NCBI GenBank assembly: GCA_002894305.1
Contig: PGEI01000018.1
Coordinates: 1 to 42,160 of the forward strand
Length of the DNA: 42,160 nucleotides
Direction: 5' to 3'
Origin: Comamonadaceae bacterium CD01
Lineage (GTDB): Bacteria > Pseudomonadota > Gammaproteobacteria > Burkholderiales > Burkholderiaceae_C
The stretch's first letter is position 1. Every line of letters begins with the position of its first letter. A program made the position numbers and the translations under genes. Below the pieces are notes generated by a model. It searched no databases. It had not been told where the DNA came from and worked only from the letters and a program-made list of their open reading frames with translations. Below are positions 16,358 to 24,671 of this stretch, one piece after another.

Positions 16358-17365
16358 TTATTGCTTGGACGGATCGAAGCCCGTGGCTTCGTAGACGTCC
16401 TGGATGGTTTCCTTGCCGATGCGGCTGGCCATCTTCTGGTGCACCGGGATCAAGGCCTTCTTCAGCGCGGCACGCTCCTCGGGCGTCGGGGTGTAGATCT
16501 CGGTCTTGCCGCTCTTCCTCACCTCGTCCAGCGCACGGTCGTTCTCATCCTGCGCGATCTGGTTGGCGTAGGCAGTGGCCTGGCGCATCGCGTCTTCCAG
16601 CTGGCCGCGCACGTCGGCTGGCAGGCCGTCCCAGAACTTCTTGTTGACGATGACCGCATAACCCAGGTAGCCGTGCTTGGTCAGCGACAGGTGTTTCTGC
16701 ACCTCGTGCATCTTCTGCGTATAGAAGTTGGACGGCGGATTCTCGGTGGCATCGACCACGCCGGTCTGCAGCGCCTGGTAGGTCTCGCCAAAGGCGATCA
16801 CCTGCGGAATGCCGCCCAGCGCGCGGATTTCCTCTTCAAGCACCTTGGACGACTGGATGCGGTACTTCAGGCCCTTGTAGTCGGCCACGGCGTGCAGCGG
16901 CTTGCTGGCCGAGAAGTCCTTGAACCCGTTGTCCCAGTACGCCAGGCCGATGATGCCGCGCTTCTCCAGCTTCTTGAACAGCTTGGCGCCGACGGGGCCG
17001 GTCGTGACCTTGTGCAGGTCGTCGCGGCTGTCGAAGATGTAGGGCAGGTCGAAGACCTCGAAGTCCTTGACACCCAGCGGGCCGAACTTGGCCAGCGACG
17101 GCGCCAGCATCTGGACGGAGCCGAGCTGCAGCGCCTCCATCTCCTCCTTGTCCTTGTACAGCGCGCTGTTGGCGTAGACCTCGACCTTGACCTTGCCCTG
17201 CGTCAGCTCCTCGGCCTTCTTGGCGAAGAACTCGGACGCCTTGCCCTTGGGCGTGTCGTGCGCCACGACGTGGCTGAACTTGATCACGATCTGCGCATGG
17301 GCGGCCAGGCTGGCGCCAAAGGCCAGCACGGCGCAGGCCAGGATTTTCTTGACGGGAAATTGCAT
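16358..17365 (-). CDS. dctP: TRAP periplasmic substrate-binding protein DctP
   Basis: The 335-residue secreted binding protein delivers an organic acid to the DctQM permease. A Sec signal peptide is clear (KKILACAVLAFGASLAAHAQ, cleaved after AHA). The mature part begins IVIKFSHVVAHDTPKGKA, a DctP family hallmark. GLKYRIQSSKV contains the arginine that binds a carboxylate in characterised family members, and ENPPSNFYTQKM follows. The ATG at 17365 has GGAGACT upstream. It lies 93 bases before dctQ. A 6-bp inverted repeat lies about 70 bases upstream, and a second paralogous binding protein precedes it. Confidence 0.93.
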   Translation of the reverse strand: MQFPVKKILACAVLAFGASLAAHAQIVIKFSHVVAHDTPKGKASEFFAKKAEELTQGKVKVEVYANSALYKDKEEMEALQLGSVQMLAPSLAKFGPLGVKDFEVFDLPYIFDSRDDLHKVTTGPVGAKLFKKLEKRGIIGLAYWDNGFKDFSASKPLHAVADYKGLKYRIQSSKVLEEEIRALGGIPQVIAFGETYQALQTGVVDATENPPSNFYTQKMHEVQKHLSLTKHGYLGYAVIVNKKFWDGLPADVRGQLEDAMRQATAYANQIAQDENDRALDEVRKSGKTEIYTPTPEERAALKKALIPVHQKMASRIGKETIQDVYEATGFDPSKQ

Positions 17366-17431
17366 GGGGAGTCTCCTCGGATCACAGTGAAAAACGCTGC
17401 GCACTGTAGTCAATCGCAACAACAGCGGTAA

Positions 17432-17447
17432 CTGTGGCGTTCCACAG
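17432..17447. repeat. Perfect 6-bp inverted repeat upstream of dctP
   Basis: CTGTGG and CCACAG are separated by CGTT. It lies in the 124-base gap between the second dctP gene and dctP, about 67 bases before the dctP start. No T-run follows on the minus strand, so it is more like an operator or weak processing hairpin than a terminator. The role is unproven. Confidence 0.4.
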
Positions 17448-17489
17448 CTAGGGTTTACCCGATGGATGCTTCAGAACGTGCCGACGTTC

Positions 17490-18497
17490 TCAACCCAACT
17501 GCGCCTGCACGCGCTGCAGCCACGCCGCGCCGATGCGCTGCACCAACCCCTGGTGCACCGGCCGCAGCGCCTGCTGCAGGCGCTGGCGCTGCGCCCTACT
17601 CAGGTCGTGAATGCGCGTGGCGCCACTGGCATGCAGCGCGGCCAGCGCCGCGTCGTTTTCGCGCTGTGCAATCGCATTGCCCCATTGCAGCGCCTCGTCG
17701 AGCGCACGCGCCACCAGCGCGCGGTCGGTCGAAGCCAGAAACCGCCAGAAACGCTGGTTGGCCACGACCGCATAACCCAGCCAGCCATGGCCTGTCAGGC
17801 TCAGGTCGATCTGCACCTCGTGCATGCGCTGGGTCCAGAAGTTGGAGATGGGGTTTTCCGTGCCGTCGACCACATCCAGCGCCAGCGCCCGGTAGGCCTC
17901 GCCAAAGGACAGCACCACCGGGTGCGCGCCCAGCACCCGCATCTGGTGCGCAATGACGCGCGAGGCCTGGATGCGCATGCGCAGGCCAATGAAGTCCTGC
18001 GGCGCCAGCAGCGCACGGTTGGCGCTCATGTGCTTGAAGCCGTTGTCCAGATAGCCCAGTCCGACCAGCCCCTGGCGCGACAACCCCGCCAGCAGCTCGC
18101 GCCCCAATGCGCCCTGGGTGATGCGGTGCACCTGCTGCGCGGTGGCAAAGAGAAACGGCAGGTCAAACAGCTCGAACTCCGGAAAGCCGACGGGGCCGAA
18201 CTTGGACAGCGACGGCGCCAGCATGTCGACCGCGCCCAGCTGCAGTGCCTGCATTTCGTCGGCGTCGCCGTACAGCAGCGAATTGGGATAGACCTGCACA
18301 CGGATGCGTCCGCCGCTGGCGCGGGCGACGTTGTCGCGAAAGCGCTCCAGCGCCAGGCCCTTGGGCGTCTGGCGCGCCACGACGTGCGACAGGCGGATCG
18401 TGATCGATCCATCCTGCTGCGCCCAGGCGGGCACCGCCGCCAGGGCCAGCGCCTGCAGGCAACGGCGGCGGTCAAGCCGGGAATCAGCCAGGGACAT
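17490..18497 (-). CDS. Second TRAP periplasmic substrate-binding protein, DctP paralogue
   Basis: A 335-residue paralogue of the downstream dctP, similar along its whole length: ITIRLSHVVARQTPKGLAL against IVIKFSHVVAHDTPKGKAS, RMRIQASRV against KYRIQSSKV, and ENPISNFWTQRM against ENPPSNFYTQKM. The conserved binding arginine and core are kept, so it is probably functional. The leader has DRRRCLQALALAAVPAWA, which may be a twin-arginine signal or a Sec signal with a charged start. The ATG at 18497 is preferred to TTG at 18530. It is first in the TRAP run; the divergent pilB lies 153 bases away. Confidence 0.88.
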   Translation of the reverse strand: MSLADSRLDRRRCLQALALAAVPAWAQQDGSITIRLSHVVARQTPKGLALERFRDNVARASGGRIRVQVYPNSLLYGDADEMQALQLGAVDMLAPSLSKFGPVGFPEFELFDLPFLFATAQQVHRITQGALGRELLAGLSRQGLVGLGYLDNGFKHMSANRALLAPQDFIGLRMRIQASRVIAHQMRVLGAHPVVLSFGEAYRALALDVVDGTENPISNFWTQRMHEVQIDLSLTGHGWLGYAVVANQRFWRFLASTDRALVARALDEALQWGNAIAQRENDAALAALHASGATRIHDLSRAQRQRLQQALRPVHQGLVQRIGAAWLQRVQAQLG

Positions 18498-18650
18498 CAC
18501 GCGCGCAGAAAAATTGGATACGGACACCAACAGTCGGCAACCGCGCGCCGGCGTGGCAAAGCCACGACGCCCGGCCCCCGTGCCCCTCTTGGGATCAACG
18601 TGGCGATGATAGGATAGGTGGCGCTTTTCTTACGCCCTATTACATTCCTC

Positions 18651-20387
18651 ATGGCCGCCACCGCACCCTCGCCCAAGCCTCCGGCTCACGTCGCGCTGCC
18701 GAGCCTGGCGCGTACCCTGATGTCCGTCGGCAAGCTGGATCAGAAGACGGCCGAGGATCTCTACAAGAAATCGCTGGCCGGCAAAACCGACTTCATCGAG
18801 GAGTTGCTGGGCTCGCAGGCCATCTCGGCCACCGACCTGGCGCACACGCTCTCGGGCGTGTTCGGCGCGCCACTGCTGGACATCGACGCCATCGACCCGC
18901 TGCGGCTGTCCAGGGATCTGCTCGACAACAAGCTGTGCAAGGCCTACAAGGTCATTGCGCTGCACAAGCGCAGCAACCGCCTGATCGTGGCCACCGCAGA
19001 CCCGACCAACCAGGAAGCGGCCGAGAAAATCAAGTTCACTACCCAAATGGGCGTCGACTGGGTGGTCGCCGAACACGACAAGCTGATCAAGGTGGTCGAT
19101 GCGGTCACGAAGAGCGCCAGTGACGCGCTCGAGGGCATCAACAGCACCGGCGACTTCGAGTTCAACGACATCCCGATCGAAGAAAGCGAAGACGACAAGG
19201 ATCAGGCCGACACCGAGGTCGAAGATGCGCCGGTCGTGCGTTTTCTGCACAAGATGCTGCTCGATGCGGTGCACATGCGCGCCTCGGATCTGCACTTCGA
19301 GCCTTACGAGCATTACTACCGGGTGCGCTTTCGCGTCGACGGCGAGCTGCAGGAGATCACTACGCCGCCGACGGCGATCAAGGAAAAACTTGCCTCGCGC
19401 ATCAAGGTGATCTCGCGCCTGGACATCTCCGAGAAGCGCGTCCCGCAGGACGGGCGCATGAAGCTCAAGGTCGGCGCCGACCGCGTCATCGACTTCCGCG
19501 TCAGCACGCTGCCTACTCTGTTCGGCGAGAAGATCGTGATCCGTATCCTCGACCCCAGCAGCGCCAAGATGGGCATCGACGCACTGGGCTACGAGCCCGA
19601 GGAAAAAGAACGCCTGCTCACCGCGGTCAACCGCCCCTACGGGATGATTCTGGTCACCGGGCCGACCGGCTCGGGCAAGACCGTCTCGCTCTACACCTGC
19701 CTGAACATCCTGAACAAGCCAGGCGTCAACATCGCCACGGCCGAAGATCCTTCCGAAATCAACCTGCCCGGGGTCAACCAGGTCAACGTCAACGAAAAGG
19801 CGGGGCTGACCTTTGCCGTGGCCCTGAAGGCCTTTCTGCGCCAGGATCCGGACATCATCATGGTCGGCGAAATCCGCGACCTGGAGACGGCCGACATCTC
19901 GATCAAGGCGGCGCAGACCGGCCACCTGGTTCTGTCCACGCTGCACACCAACGACGCGCCGACCACGCTCACGCGCATGCGCAACATGGGTGTTGCGCCC
20001 TTCAACATCGCCTCCAGCGTCATCCTGATCACGGCGCAGCGCCTGGCCCGGCGCCTGTGCCCCCAGTGCAAGGAGCCGGCCGACATTCCGCACGAGAACC
20101 TGCTGGAGGCGGGCTACAAGGAGGACGAGATCGACGGCTCATGGGTCACCTACCGCCCCGTGGGCTGCAGCGCGTGCAACAACGGCTACAAGGGGCGTGT
20201 CGGCATCTACCAGGTCATGCCGATCACCGAAGAGATCCAGCGCATCATTTTGCGCGACGGCAGCGCACTGGACATCGCCAAGCAGGCGCGCCTGGAGGGC
20301 GTGCGCTCGCTGCGCGAATCGGGCCTGCACAAGGCCAAGGTCGGGCTGACTTCGCTGGAAGAAGTGCTTGCCGTGACCAACGAATAA
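18651..20387 (+). CDS. pilB: Type IV pilus assembly ATPase PilB
   Basis: The extension motor of type IV pili, a GspE/PulE-family hexameric ATPase at the inner membrane. The 578 residues show an N-terminal MshEN-type domain, then Walker A GPTGSGKT near residue 337, Walker B-like DIIMVGEIRDLETA near 400, and histidine box QTGHLVLSTLHTNDAPTT. A zinc-binding tetracysteine follows: CPQCKEP near 470 and CSACNNGYKG near 506. The ATG at 18651 gives MAATAPSPKPPAHV; an upstream GTG at 18618 is less likely. pilC and pilD follow on the same strand. The pilin genes and retraction ATPases are not in the window. Confidence 0.95.
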   Translation: MAATAPSPKPPAHVALPSLARTLMSVGKLDQKTAEDLYKKSLAGKTDFIEELLGSQAISATDLAHTLSGVFGAPLLDIDAIDPLRLSRDLLDNKLCKAYKVIALHKRSNRLIVATADPTNQEAAEKIKFTTQMGVDWVVAEHDKLIKVVDAVTKSASDALEGINSTGDFEFNDIPIEESEDDKDQADTEVEDAPVVRFLHKMLLDAVHMRASDLHFEPYEHYYRVRFRVDGELQEITTPPTAIKEKLASRIKVISRLDISEKRVPQDGRMKLKVGADRVIDFRVSTLPTLFGEKIVIRILDPSSAKMGIDALGYEPEEKERLLTAVNRPYGMILVTGPTGSGKTVSLYTCLNILNKPGVNIATAEDPSEINLPGVNQVNVNEKAGLTFAVALKAFLRQDPDIIMVGEIRDLETADISIKAAQTGHLVLSTLHTNDAPTTLTRMRNMGVAPFNIASSVILITAQRLARRLCPQCKEPADIPHENLLEAGYKEDEIDGSWVTYRPVGCSACNNGYKGRVGIYQVMPITEEIQRIILRDGSALDIAKQARLEGVRSLRESGLHKAKVGLTSLEEVLAVTNE

Positions 20388-20403
20388 ATCAGGGAGTTGT
20401 GCA

Positions 20404-21621
20404 ATGGCAACCATCGCGTCCAAAAGCATCAAGGACTTCGTCTTCGAGTGGCAGGGCAAGGACAGGAGCGGAAAAATCGTCCATGGCGAGCTGCGCGCCG
20501 TGGGCGAAAACCAGGTTCGTGCCACGCTGCGCCGCCAGGGCGTGCTGCCCACCAGAATCAAGAAACGGCGCATGCGCGCGGGCAAGAAGATCAAGCCCAA
20601 GGACATCGCGCTGTTCACGCGCCAGATGGCCACGATGATGAAGGCGGGCGTGCCGCTGTTGCAGGCCTTCGACATCGTCGGGCGCGGCAACACCAATCCC
20701 AGCGTCACCAAGCTGCTCAACGACATCCGCACCGACGTGGAGACCGGCACCGCGCTGAACTCGGCGTTTCGCAAATACCCGCTGTACTTCGACAGCCTGT
20801 ACTGCAACCTGGTCGAAGCGGGCGAGGCCGCCGGCATTCTGGAGACGTTGCTCGACCGGCTGGCCGTCTACATGGAGAAGACCGAGTCGATCAAGGCCAA
20901 GATCCGCTCGGCGCTGATGTACCCGATCTCGGTCATCATCGTCGCCTTCATCGTGGTCACCGTGATCATGATTTTCGTGATCCCGGCGTTCAAGGAGGTC
21001 TTCACCTCGTTCGGCGCCGACCTGCCCGCGCCCACGCTGTTCGTGATGGCCATCAGCGAATTCTTCGTGAGCTACTGGTGGATCATCTTCGGCGTGATCG
21101 GCGGGGGCTTCTACTTCTTCATGCAGGCCTGGAAGCGCAGCGAGAAAGTGCAGCGCTTCATGGACAGGCTGCTGCTGAAAGTGCCCGTCTTCGGCAAGCT
21201 GGTCGAGAAATCGGTCATCGCGCGCTGGACCCGCACGCTGTCGACCATGTTCGCCGCCGGCGTGCCGCTGGTCGAGGCACTCGACTCGGTAGGCGGCGCC
21301 GCGGGCAACTCGGTCTATCAGATCGCCACCGAGAAGATCCAGCAGGAGGTCTCCACCGGCACCAGCCTCACGGCCGCCATGGGCAACGCCAACGTCTTCC
21401 CCTCGATGGTGCTGCAGATGAGCGCCATCGGCGAGGAGTCAGGCTCGCTGGATCACATGCTGGGCAAGGCCGCAGACTTCTACGAGGAAGAGGTCGACGA
21501 GATGGTCGCCGGCCTGTCCAGCCTGATGGAGCCCATCATCATCGTCTTTCTGGGCACCCTCATCGGCGGCATCGTGGTGTCGATGTACCTGCCCATCTTC
21601 AAGCTCGGTCAGGTGGTCTGA
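20404..21621 (+). CDS. pilC: Type IV pilus inner membrane platform protein PilC
   Basis: The platform protein that couples PilB motor activity to pilin insertion. The 405-residue protein contains two copies of the GspF/PilC domain. The first has FTRQMATMMKAGVPLLQAF and the second WTRTLSTMFAAGVPLVEAL. Membrane segments lie near residues 175-200, 215-240 and 375-400 (IIIVFLGTLIGGIVVSMYLP). The ATG at 20404 has AGGGAG 8 bases upstream, 16 bases after the pilB stop. The pilD start is 3 bases past this stop, so the three genes form one transcription unit. Confidence 0.95.
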   Translation: MATIASKSIKDFVFEWQGKDRSGKIVHGELRAVGENQVRATLRRQGVLPTRIKKRRMRAGKKIKPKDIALFTRQMATMMKAGVPLLQAFDIVGRGNTNPSVTKLLNDIRTDVETGTALNSAFRKYPLYFDSLYCNLVEAGEAAGILETLLDRLAVYMEKTESIKAKIRSALMYPISVIIVAFIVVTVIMIFVIPAFKEVFTSFGADLPAPTLFVMAISEFFVSYWWIIFGVIGGGFYFFMQAWKRSEKVQRFMDRLLLKVPVFGKLVEKSVIARWTRTLSTMFAAGVPLVEALDSVGGAAGNSVYQIATEKIQQEVSTGTSLTAAMGNANVFPSMVLQMSAIGEESGSLDHMLGKAADFYEEEVDEMVAGLSSLMEPIIIVFLGTLIGGIVVSMYLPIFKLGQVV

Positions 21622-21624
21622 GCG

Positions 21625-22500
21625 ATGACGGGATCCGCGCAATGGGACGCCGCGCTGGTCGGCGTCCTCGGCCTGCTGATCGGCAGTTTTCTCAACGTCG
21701 TCATCCACCGCCTGCCGCGCATGATGCAGCAGCAGTGGCAGGACGAATGCCACCGCTACGCCATCGAGCAAGGCCTGCTGCCCGCCACGGCCGCGCCGCC
21801 CGCCGCGCAGGCGTTCAACCTGAGCCGGCCGCGCTCGCACTGCCCGCACTGCAGCCATGCGCTGCGCTGGTACGAGAACATCCCGGTGCTGAGCTACCTG
21901 GCACTGCGCGGGCGCTGCGCCGGCTGCCACGCCCGCATCAGCCCACGCTACCCGCTGGTGGAGCTGGCCACCGGCCTGCTGTTCTACGCCGCTGCGCTGC
22001 GCTGGGGCATCAGCGCAACGGCGGCCTGCTGGTGCATCTTCGCCGCGATCCTGATGGCGCTGGCCTGGATCGACTGGGACACGACGCTGCTGCCCGACGA
22101 CCTGACGCTGCCGCTGCTGTGGGCCGGGCTGATCGCCGCAGCGCTGCAGTACAGCGGCACGCCGCTACTCGACTCGGTGGCCGGCGCTGCGGCCGGCTAC
22201 CTGTCGCTGTGGTCGGTCTACTGGGCCTTCAAGCTGGCCACGGGCAAGGAGGGCATGGGCTATGGCGACTTCAAGCTGTTTGCCGCGCTCGGTGCCTGGT
22301 TCGGCTGGCAGGCGCTGGTGCCCATCATCCTGATCGCCTCGGTCTGCGGCGCAATGGTGGGCATCGGCATGAAGCTCTCGCGCCAGTTGCGCGAAGGCAA
22401 ATACGTGCCGTTCGGCCCCTTCCTCGCGCTGGGTGGCCTGTGCGCAATGCTGTGGGGACCTGATCGCCTGCTGCACGGCGTTCTGTCGCTGCTGGGATAA
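21625..22500 (+). CDS. pilD: Prepilin leader peptidase/N-methyltransferase PilD
   Basis: An inner membrane aspartyl protease that cleaves type IV prepilins (and type II pseudopilins) and N-methylates the new N-terminus. The 291 residues include LIGSFLNVVIHRLPRMM at the start. A cytosolic zinc loop has two CxxC pairs (CPHC and CAGC), as in bifunctional enzymes. The two catalytic aspartates are in DWDTTLLPDDLTLP and in GYGDFKLFAALGAWFG. The ATG at 21625 follows pilC by 3 bases, and coaE begins 3 bases after the stop, the conserved pilD-coaE linkage of many Proteobacteria. Confidence 0.95.
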   Translation: MTGSAQWDAALVGVLGLLIGSFLNVVIHRLPRMMQQQWQDECHRYAIEQGLLPATAAPPAAQAFNLSRPRSHCPHCSHALRWYENIPVLSYLALRGRCAGCHARISPRYPLVELATGLLFYAAALRWGISATAACWCIFAAILMALAWIDWDTTLLPDDLTLPLLWAGLIAAALQYSGTPLLDSVAGAAAGYLSLWSVYWAFKLATGKEGMGYGDFKLFAALGAWFGWQALVPIILIASVCGAMVGIGMKLSRQLREGKYVPFGPFLALGGLCAMLWGPDRLLHGVLSLLG

Positions 22501-22503
22501 GCC

Positions 22504-23142
22504 ATGGCAACTGCACACACCGCATCATCCCAAAAACGCCACAGCTTCCACCTGGGCGTGACCGGCGGCATTGGCAGCGGCAAGAGCACGTTTGCCGCGC
22601 TGCTGGCGCGTCATGGTGCGGCGCATGTAGACGCCGACGCGCTCTCGCGCGCCACGACGGCCGCCGGCGGCAGCGCCATTGCCGCCATCCGCGCGCAGTT
22701 TGGCGACGACTTCATCGACGCCGGCGGCGCGCTGGATCGCGAGCGCATGCGCGCGCTGGTCTTTGCCGAGCCCCTGGCGCGCAACCGGCTGCAGGCCATC
22801 ATCCATCCGCTGGTCGGCGAAGCGATCGCACGGGCCACCGCGCAGGCCGAGCATTCCGGCAAACGCCTTATCGCTCTCGACCTTCCGCTGCTGACCGAAT
22901 CCAGCCACTGGCCGGCCCGGCTCGACGCGGTGCTCGTCGTCGACTGCCAGGAAAGCACCCAGATCGAGCGCGTGCGGGTGCGCAGCGGGCTGCAGCCGCA
23001 GGCCGTCGAAGCCATCATGGCCGCGCAAAGCAGCCGCGCCGTGCGCTGCATGGCTGCCGACTGGGTCGTGTACAACGACGGCTTGTCGCTGCAGCAGCTC
23101 GAAGCACTGGCCGCCCAGGTAGCCACATCGCTGGGCGCGTGA
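22504..23142 (+). CDS. coaE: Dephospho-CoA kinase
   Basis: It catalyses the last step of coenzyme A synthesis, phosphorylating the 3'-hydroxyl of dephospho-CoA. The P-loop GVTGGIGSGKST is at residues 18-29. HVDADALSR and LDLPLLTES with VVDCQESTQIERVRVR match the family. Size (212 residues) is normal, with a short N-terminal extension (MATAHTASSQKRHSFH) before the P-loop strand. ATG 22504 is 3 bases after pilD, so expression is coupled with the pilus genes even though the function is unrelated. zapD follows after 152 bases with its own likely promoter. Confidence 0.95.
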   Translation: MATAHTASSQKRHSFHLGVTGGIGSGKSTFAALLARHGAAHVDADALSRATTAAGGSAIAAIRAQFGDDFIDAGGALDRERMRALVFAEPLARNRLQAIIHPLVGEAIARATAQAEHSGKRLIALDLPLLTESSHWPARLDAVLVVDCQESTQIERVRVRSGLQPQAVEAIMAAQSSRAVRCMAADWVVYNDGLSLQQLEALAAQVATSLGA

Positions 23143-23209
23143 TCGCCGCCCCAGCCCTGCGGCGGCAGCCGCACGCCACCGGCGGGATGCAAACGCTGAC
23201 ACAAAGGTT

Positions 23210-23239
23210 TTGAATCGCCCCAGCCGCGTCCCGGATAAT
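23210..23239 (+). promoter_or_regulatory. Likely sigma-70 promoter for zapD-yacG
   Basis: TTGAAT (23210-23215) and GATAAT (23234-23239) are 18 bases apart in the coaE-zapD gap, placing a transcript start near 23246. It would start upstream of the GTG used for zapD and downstream of an earlier in-frame ATG at 23238, supporting the GTG start. Prediction by eye only. Confidence 0.5.
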
Positions 23240-23294
23240 GCAGAAGTACCGTGTGCCAGGGCCAGCACATCGGACCAACCAGGAAAATGCCAGC

Positions 23295-24056
23295 GTGATC
23301 CTCTACGAATACCCCTTCAATGAACGCCTGAGAACCTATCTGCGGCTGGAGCACCTGTTTCGCAGGCTGGGGGAGTTGATGGCACGCAGCGCGGCGCTGG
23401 ATCACCATTTCGCGCTGGTCACGATTTTCGAGGTCATGGACGTCGCCGCGCGCGCCGACCTCAAGTCCGACGTGCTCAAAGACCTGGACAAGCACCGCCA
23501 GCAGCTGGCCAGCTACCGCGGCAACCCGTCGATCTCCGAAGCCGCGCTCGACGAGATCATGGGCCAGATCGACCACTGCTTCTCCACGCTGAACACCCAA
23601 AGCGGCAAGGCGGGCCATGCCTTGACCGACAACGAGTGGTTGATGTCGATCCGCAGCCGGGTCGGCATTCCGGGCGGCACTTGCGGCTTCGACTTGCCGT
23701 CGTACTACGCCTGGCAGCACCACAGCACCGAGCAACGCCAGCAGGACATCGAAGGCTGGGTGCAGCACCTGGCCCCGCTGGCCGAGTCCATCGACCTGTT
23801 GCTGCGCCTGCTGCGCGACGCGGGTCTGCCGCAGAAAATGGTGGCCCACCATGGCCAGTTCCAGCAGAACCTGCCCCAGGGGCGCAGCTTCCAGCTGCTG
23901 CGCCTGCGCATCGACCCGGCGCTGGGCCTGATCCCGGAGATCAGCGGCAACCGCCTGATCGTCTCGGTACGCCTGATGCAGGTTGACCCCCAGGACAGCG
24001 GCAAACTGATGGCCAGCACCGACGACGCCAGTTTCGAGCTCACACTGTGCGGATGA
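23295..24056 (+). CDS. zapD: Cell division protein ZapD
   Basis: ZapD binds FtsZ and bundles its filaments to stabilise the Z ring. The 253-residue protein starts ILYEYPFNERLRTYLRLEHL, the family hallmark, and continues with ALDHHFALVTIFEVMDVAAR and IGIPGGTCGFDLPSYYAWQH-type sequence (here GGTCGFDLPSYYAW). The start is GTG at 23295, with AGGA about 10 bases upstream; it aligns with the usual MxLYEYPFNE beginning, and no ATG fits. The stop overlaps the yacG start (ATGA). The coaE-zapD-yacG order is the conserved proteobacterial one. Confidence 0.93.
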   Translation: MILYEYPFNERLRTYLRLEHLFRRLGELMARSAALDHHFALVTIFEVMDVAARADLKSDVLKDLDKHRQQLASYRGNPSISEAALDEIMGQIDHCFSTLNTQSGKAGHALTDNEWLMSIRSRVGIPGGTCGFDLPSYYAWQHHSTEQRQQDIEGWVQHLAPLAESIDLLLRLLRDAGLPQKMVAHHGQFQQNLPQGRSFQLLRLRIDPALGLIPEISGNRLIVSVRLMQVDPQDSGKLMASTDDASFELTLCG

Positions 24057-24295
24057 TCCGGCCGACCATGCCTGCCACCAACCGTACCAACCGCCCCACC
24101 CAGCCACGGCCCGCCACGCGCACCGTGGCCTGCCCCACTTGCGGCGGCCCCAGCATCTACGACAGCAGCAACGCCTGGCGCCCGTTTTGCAGCCAGCGCT
24201 GCCGCCAGATCGACCTGGGCGCCTGGGCGCACGAAGACTTTCGCCTGCCGGGCGAAAACCCGCCCACCGCCGTGCCGGGTCAGGGCGACGCGTAG
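24053..24295 (+). CDS. yacG: DNA gyrase inhibitor YacG, zinc protein
   Basis: A small zinc-binding protein that, in E. coli, binds GyrB and inhibits DNA gyrase. The zinc site is complete: CPTC followed by CSQRC, then the typical RQIDLGAWAHEDFRLPG. The start is ATG 24053, overlapping the zapD stop; ATG 24068 is an alternative and would give 75 residues. The N-terminal ~25 residues are rich in Thr, Pro and Arg and are not conserved. The last 16 bases overlap the 3' end of the convergent DUF1330 gene. Confidence 0.92.
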   Translation: MIRPTMPATNRTNRPTQPRPATRTVACPTCGGPSIYDSSNAWRPFCSQRCRQIDLGAWAHEDFRLPGENPPTAVPGQGDA

Positions 24296-24573
24296 ACCAC
24301 CAGCACCACGTCGGCCGCCCGCTGACGCAGCGCAACCAGCGCTTGGTAGGCCGGCGACGCAAACCAGCCCCGTGCCGCTTCCACTGACGGAAAACCGATG
24401 GTGACGATGTCGCTGTGCTCTTCATACCCGCCAAGCGTTGCCACCGCCTCGCCGCGAAACAGCAATTCGGCGCCCCATGGCGACAGCGTGTCCGGCACCT
24501 TGCTGCGGTATTCGGCCCACAGCGCAGCATCCTTGACGGTGATGCGCCCGACGACATAGGCCTGCTGTGCCAT
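24280..24573 (-). CDS. DUF1330 family protein
   Basis: A 97-residue protein of the DUF1330 family, small alpha/beta proteins with a dimeric ferredoxin-like fold and no general function known. The sequence shows AYVVGRITVKDAALWAEYRS at the start and the usual VTIGFPSVEAARGWFASPAY and ending VVLVVYA. It has a strong ribosome site (AAGGAGGAG) 6 bases before ATG 24573. It lies 98 bases past livF with a terminator hairpin between, so it may be a separate unit. Its 3' end overlaps yacG by 16 bases. Confidence 0.88.
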   Translation of the reverse strand: MAQQAYVVGRITVKDAALWAEYRSKVPDTLSPWGAELLFRGEAVATLGGYEEHSDIVTIGFPSVEAARGWFASPAYQALVALRQRAADVVLVVYASP

Positions 24574-24593
24574 GGTCTCCTCCTTGGCTCAAA

Positions 24594-24619
24594 ACGATGG
24601 CGGCCCATGCAGGGCCGCC
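24594..24619 (-). terminator. Hairpin terminator downstream of livF
   Basis: GGCGGCCC pairs with GGGCCGCC around a 5-nt loop. On the minus strand it is followed by ATCGTTTT. It begins about 52 bases after the livF stop and precedes the DUF1330 ribosome site. The T-run is short, so termination may be partial. Confidence 0.65.
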
Positions 24620-24671
24620 GAACAAAAGTGGAGCCAGCTTCCTTGCCCGCTGGCGCCACGATAAAACCGCG

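Noticed and set aside
23238-23294. ATG start for ZapD 19 codons upstream
   Set aside because: It coincides with the -10 region of the likely promoter, whereas the GTG at 23295 has a ribosome site and matches the family N-terminus.
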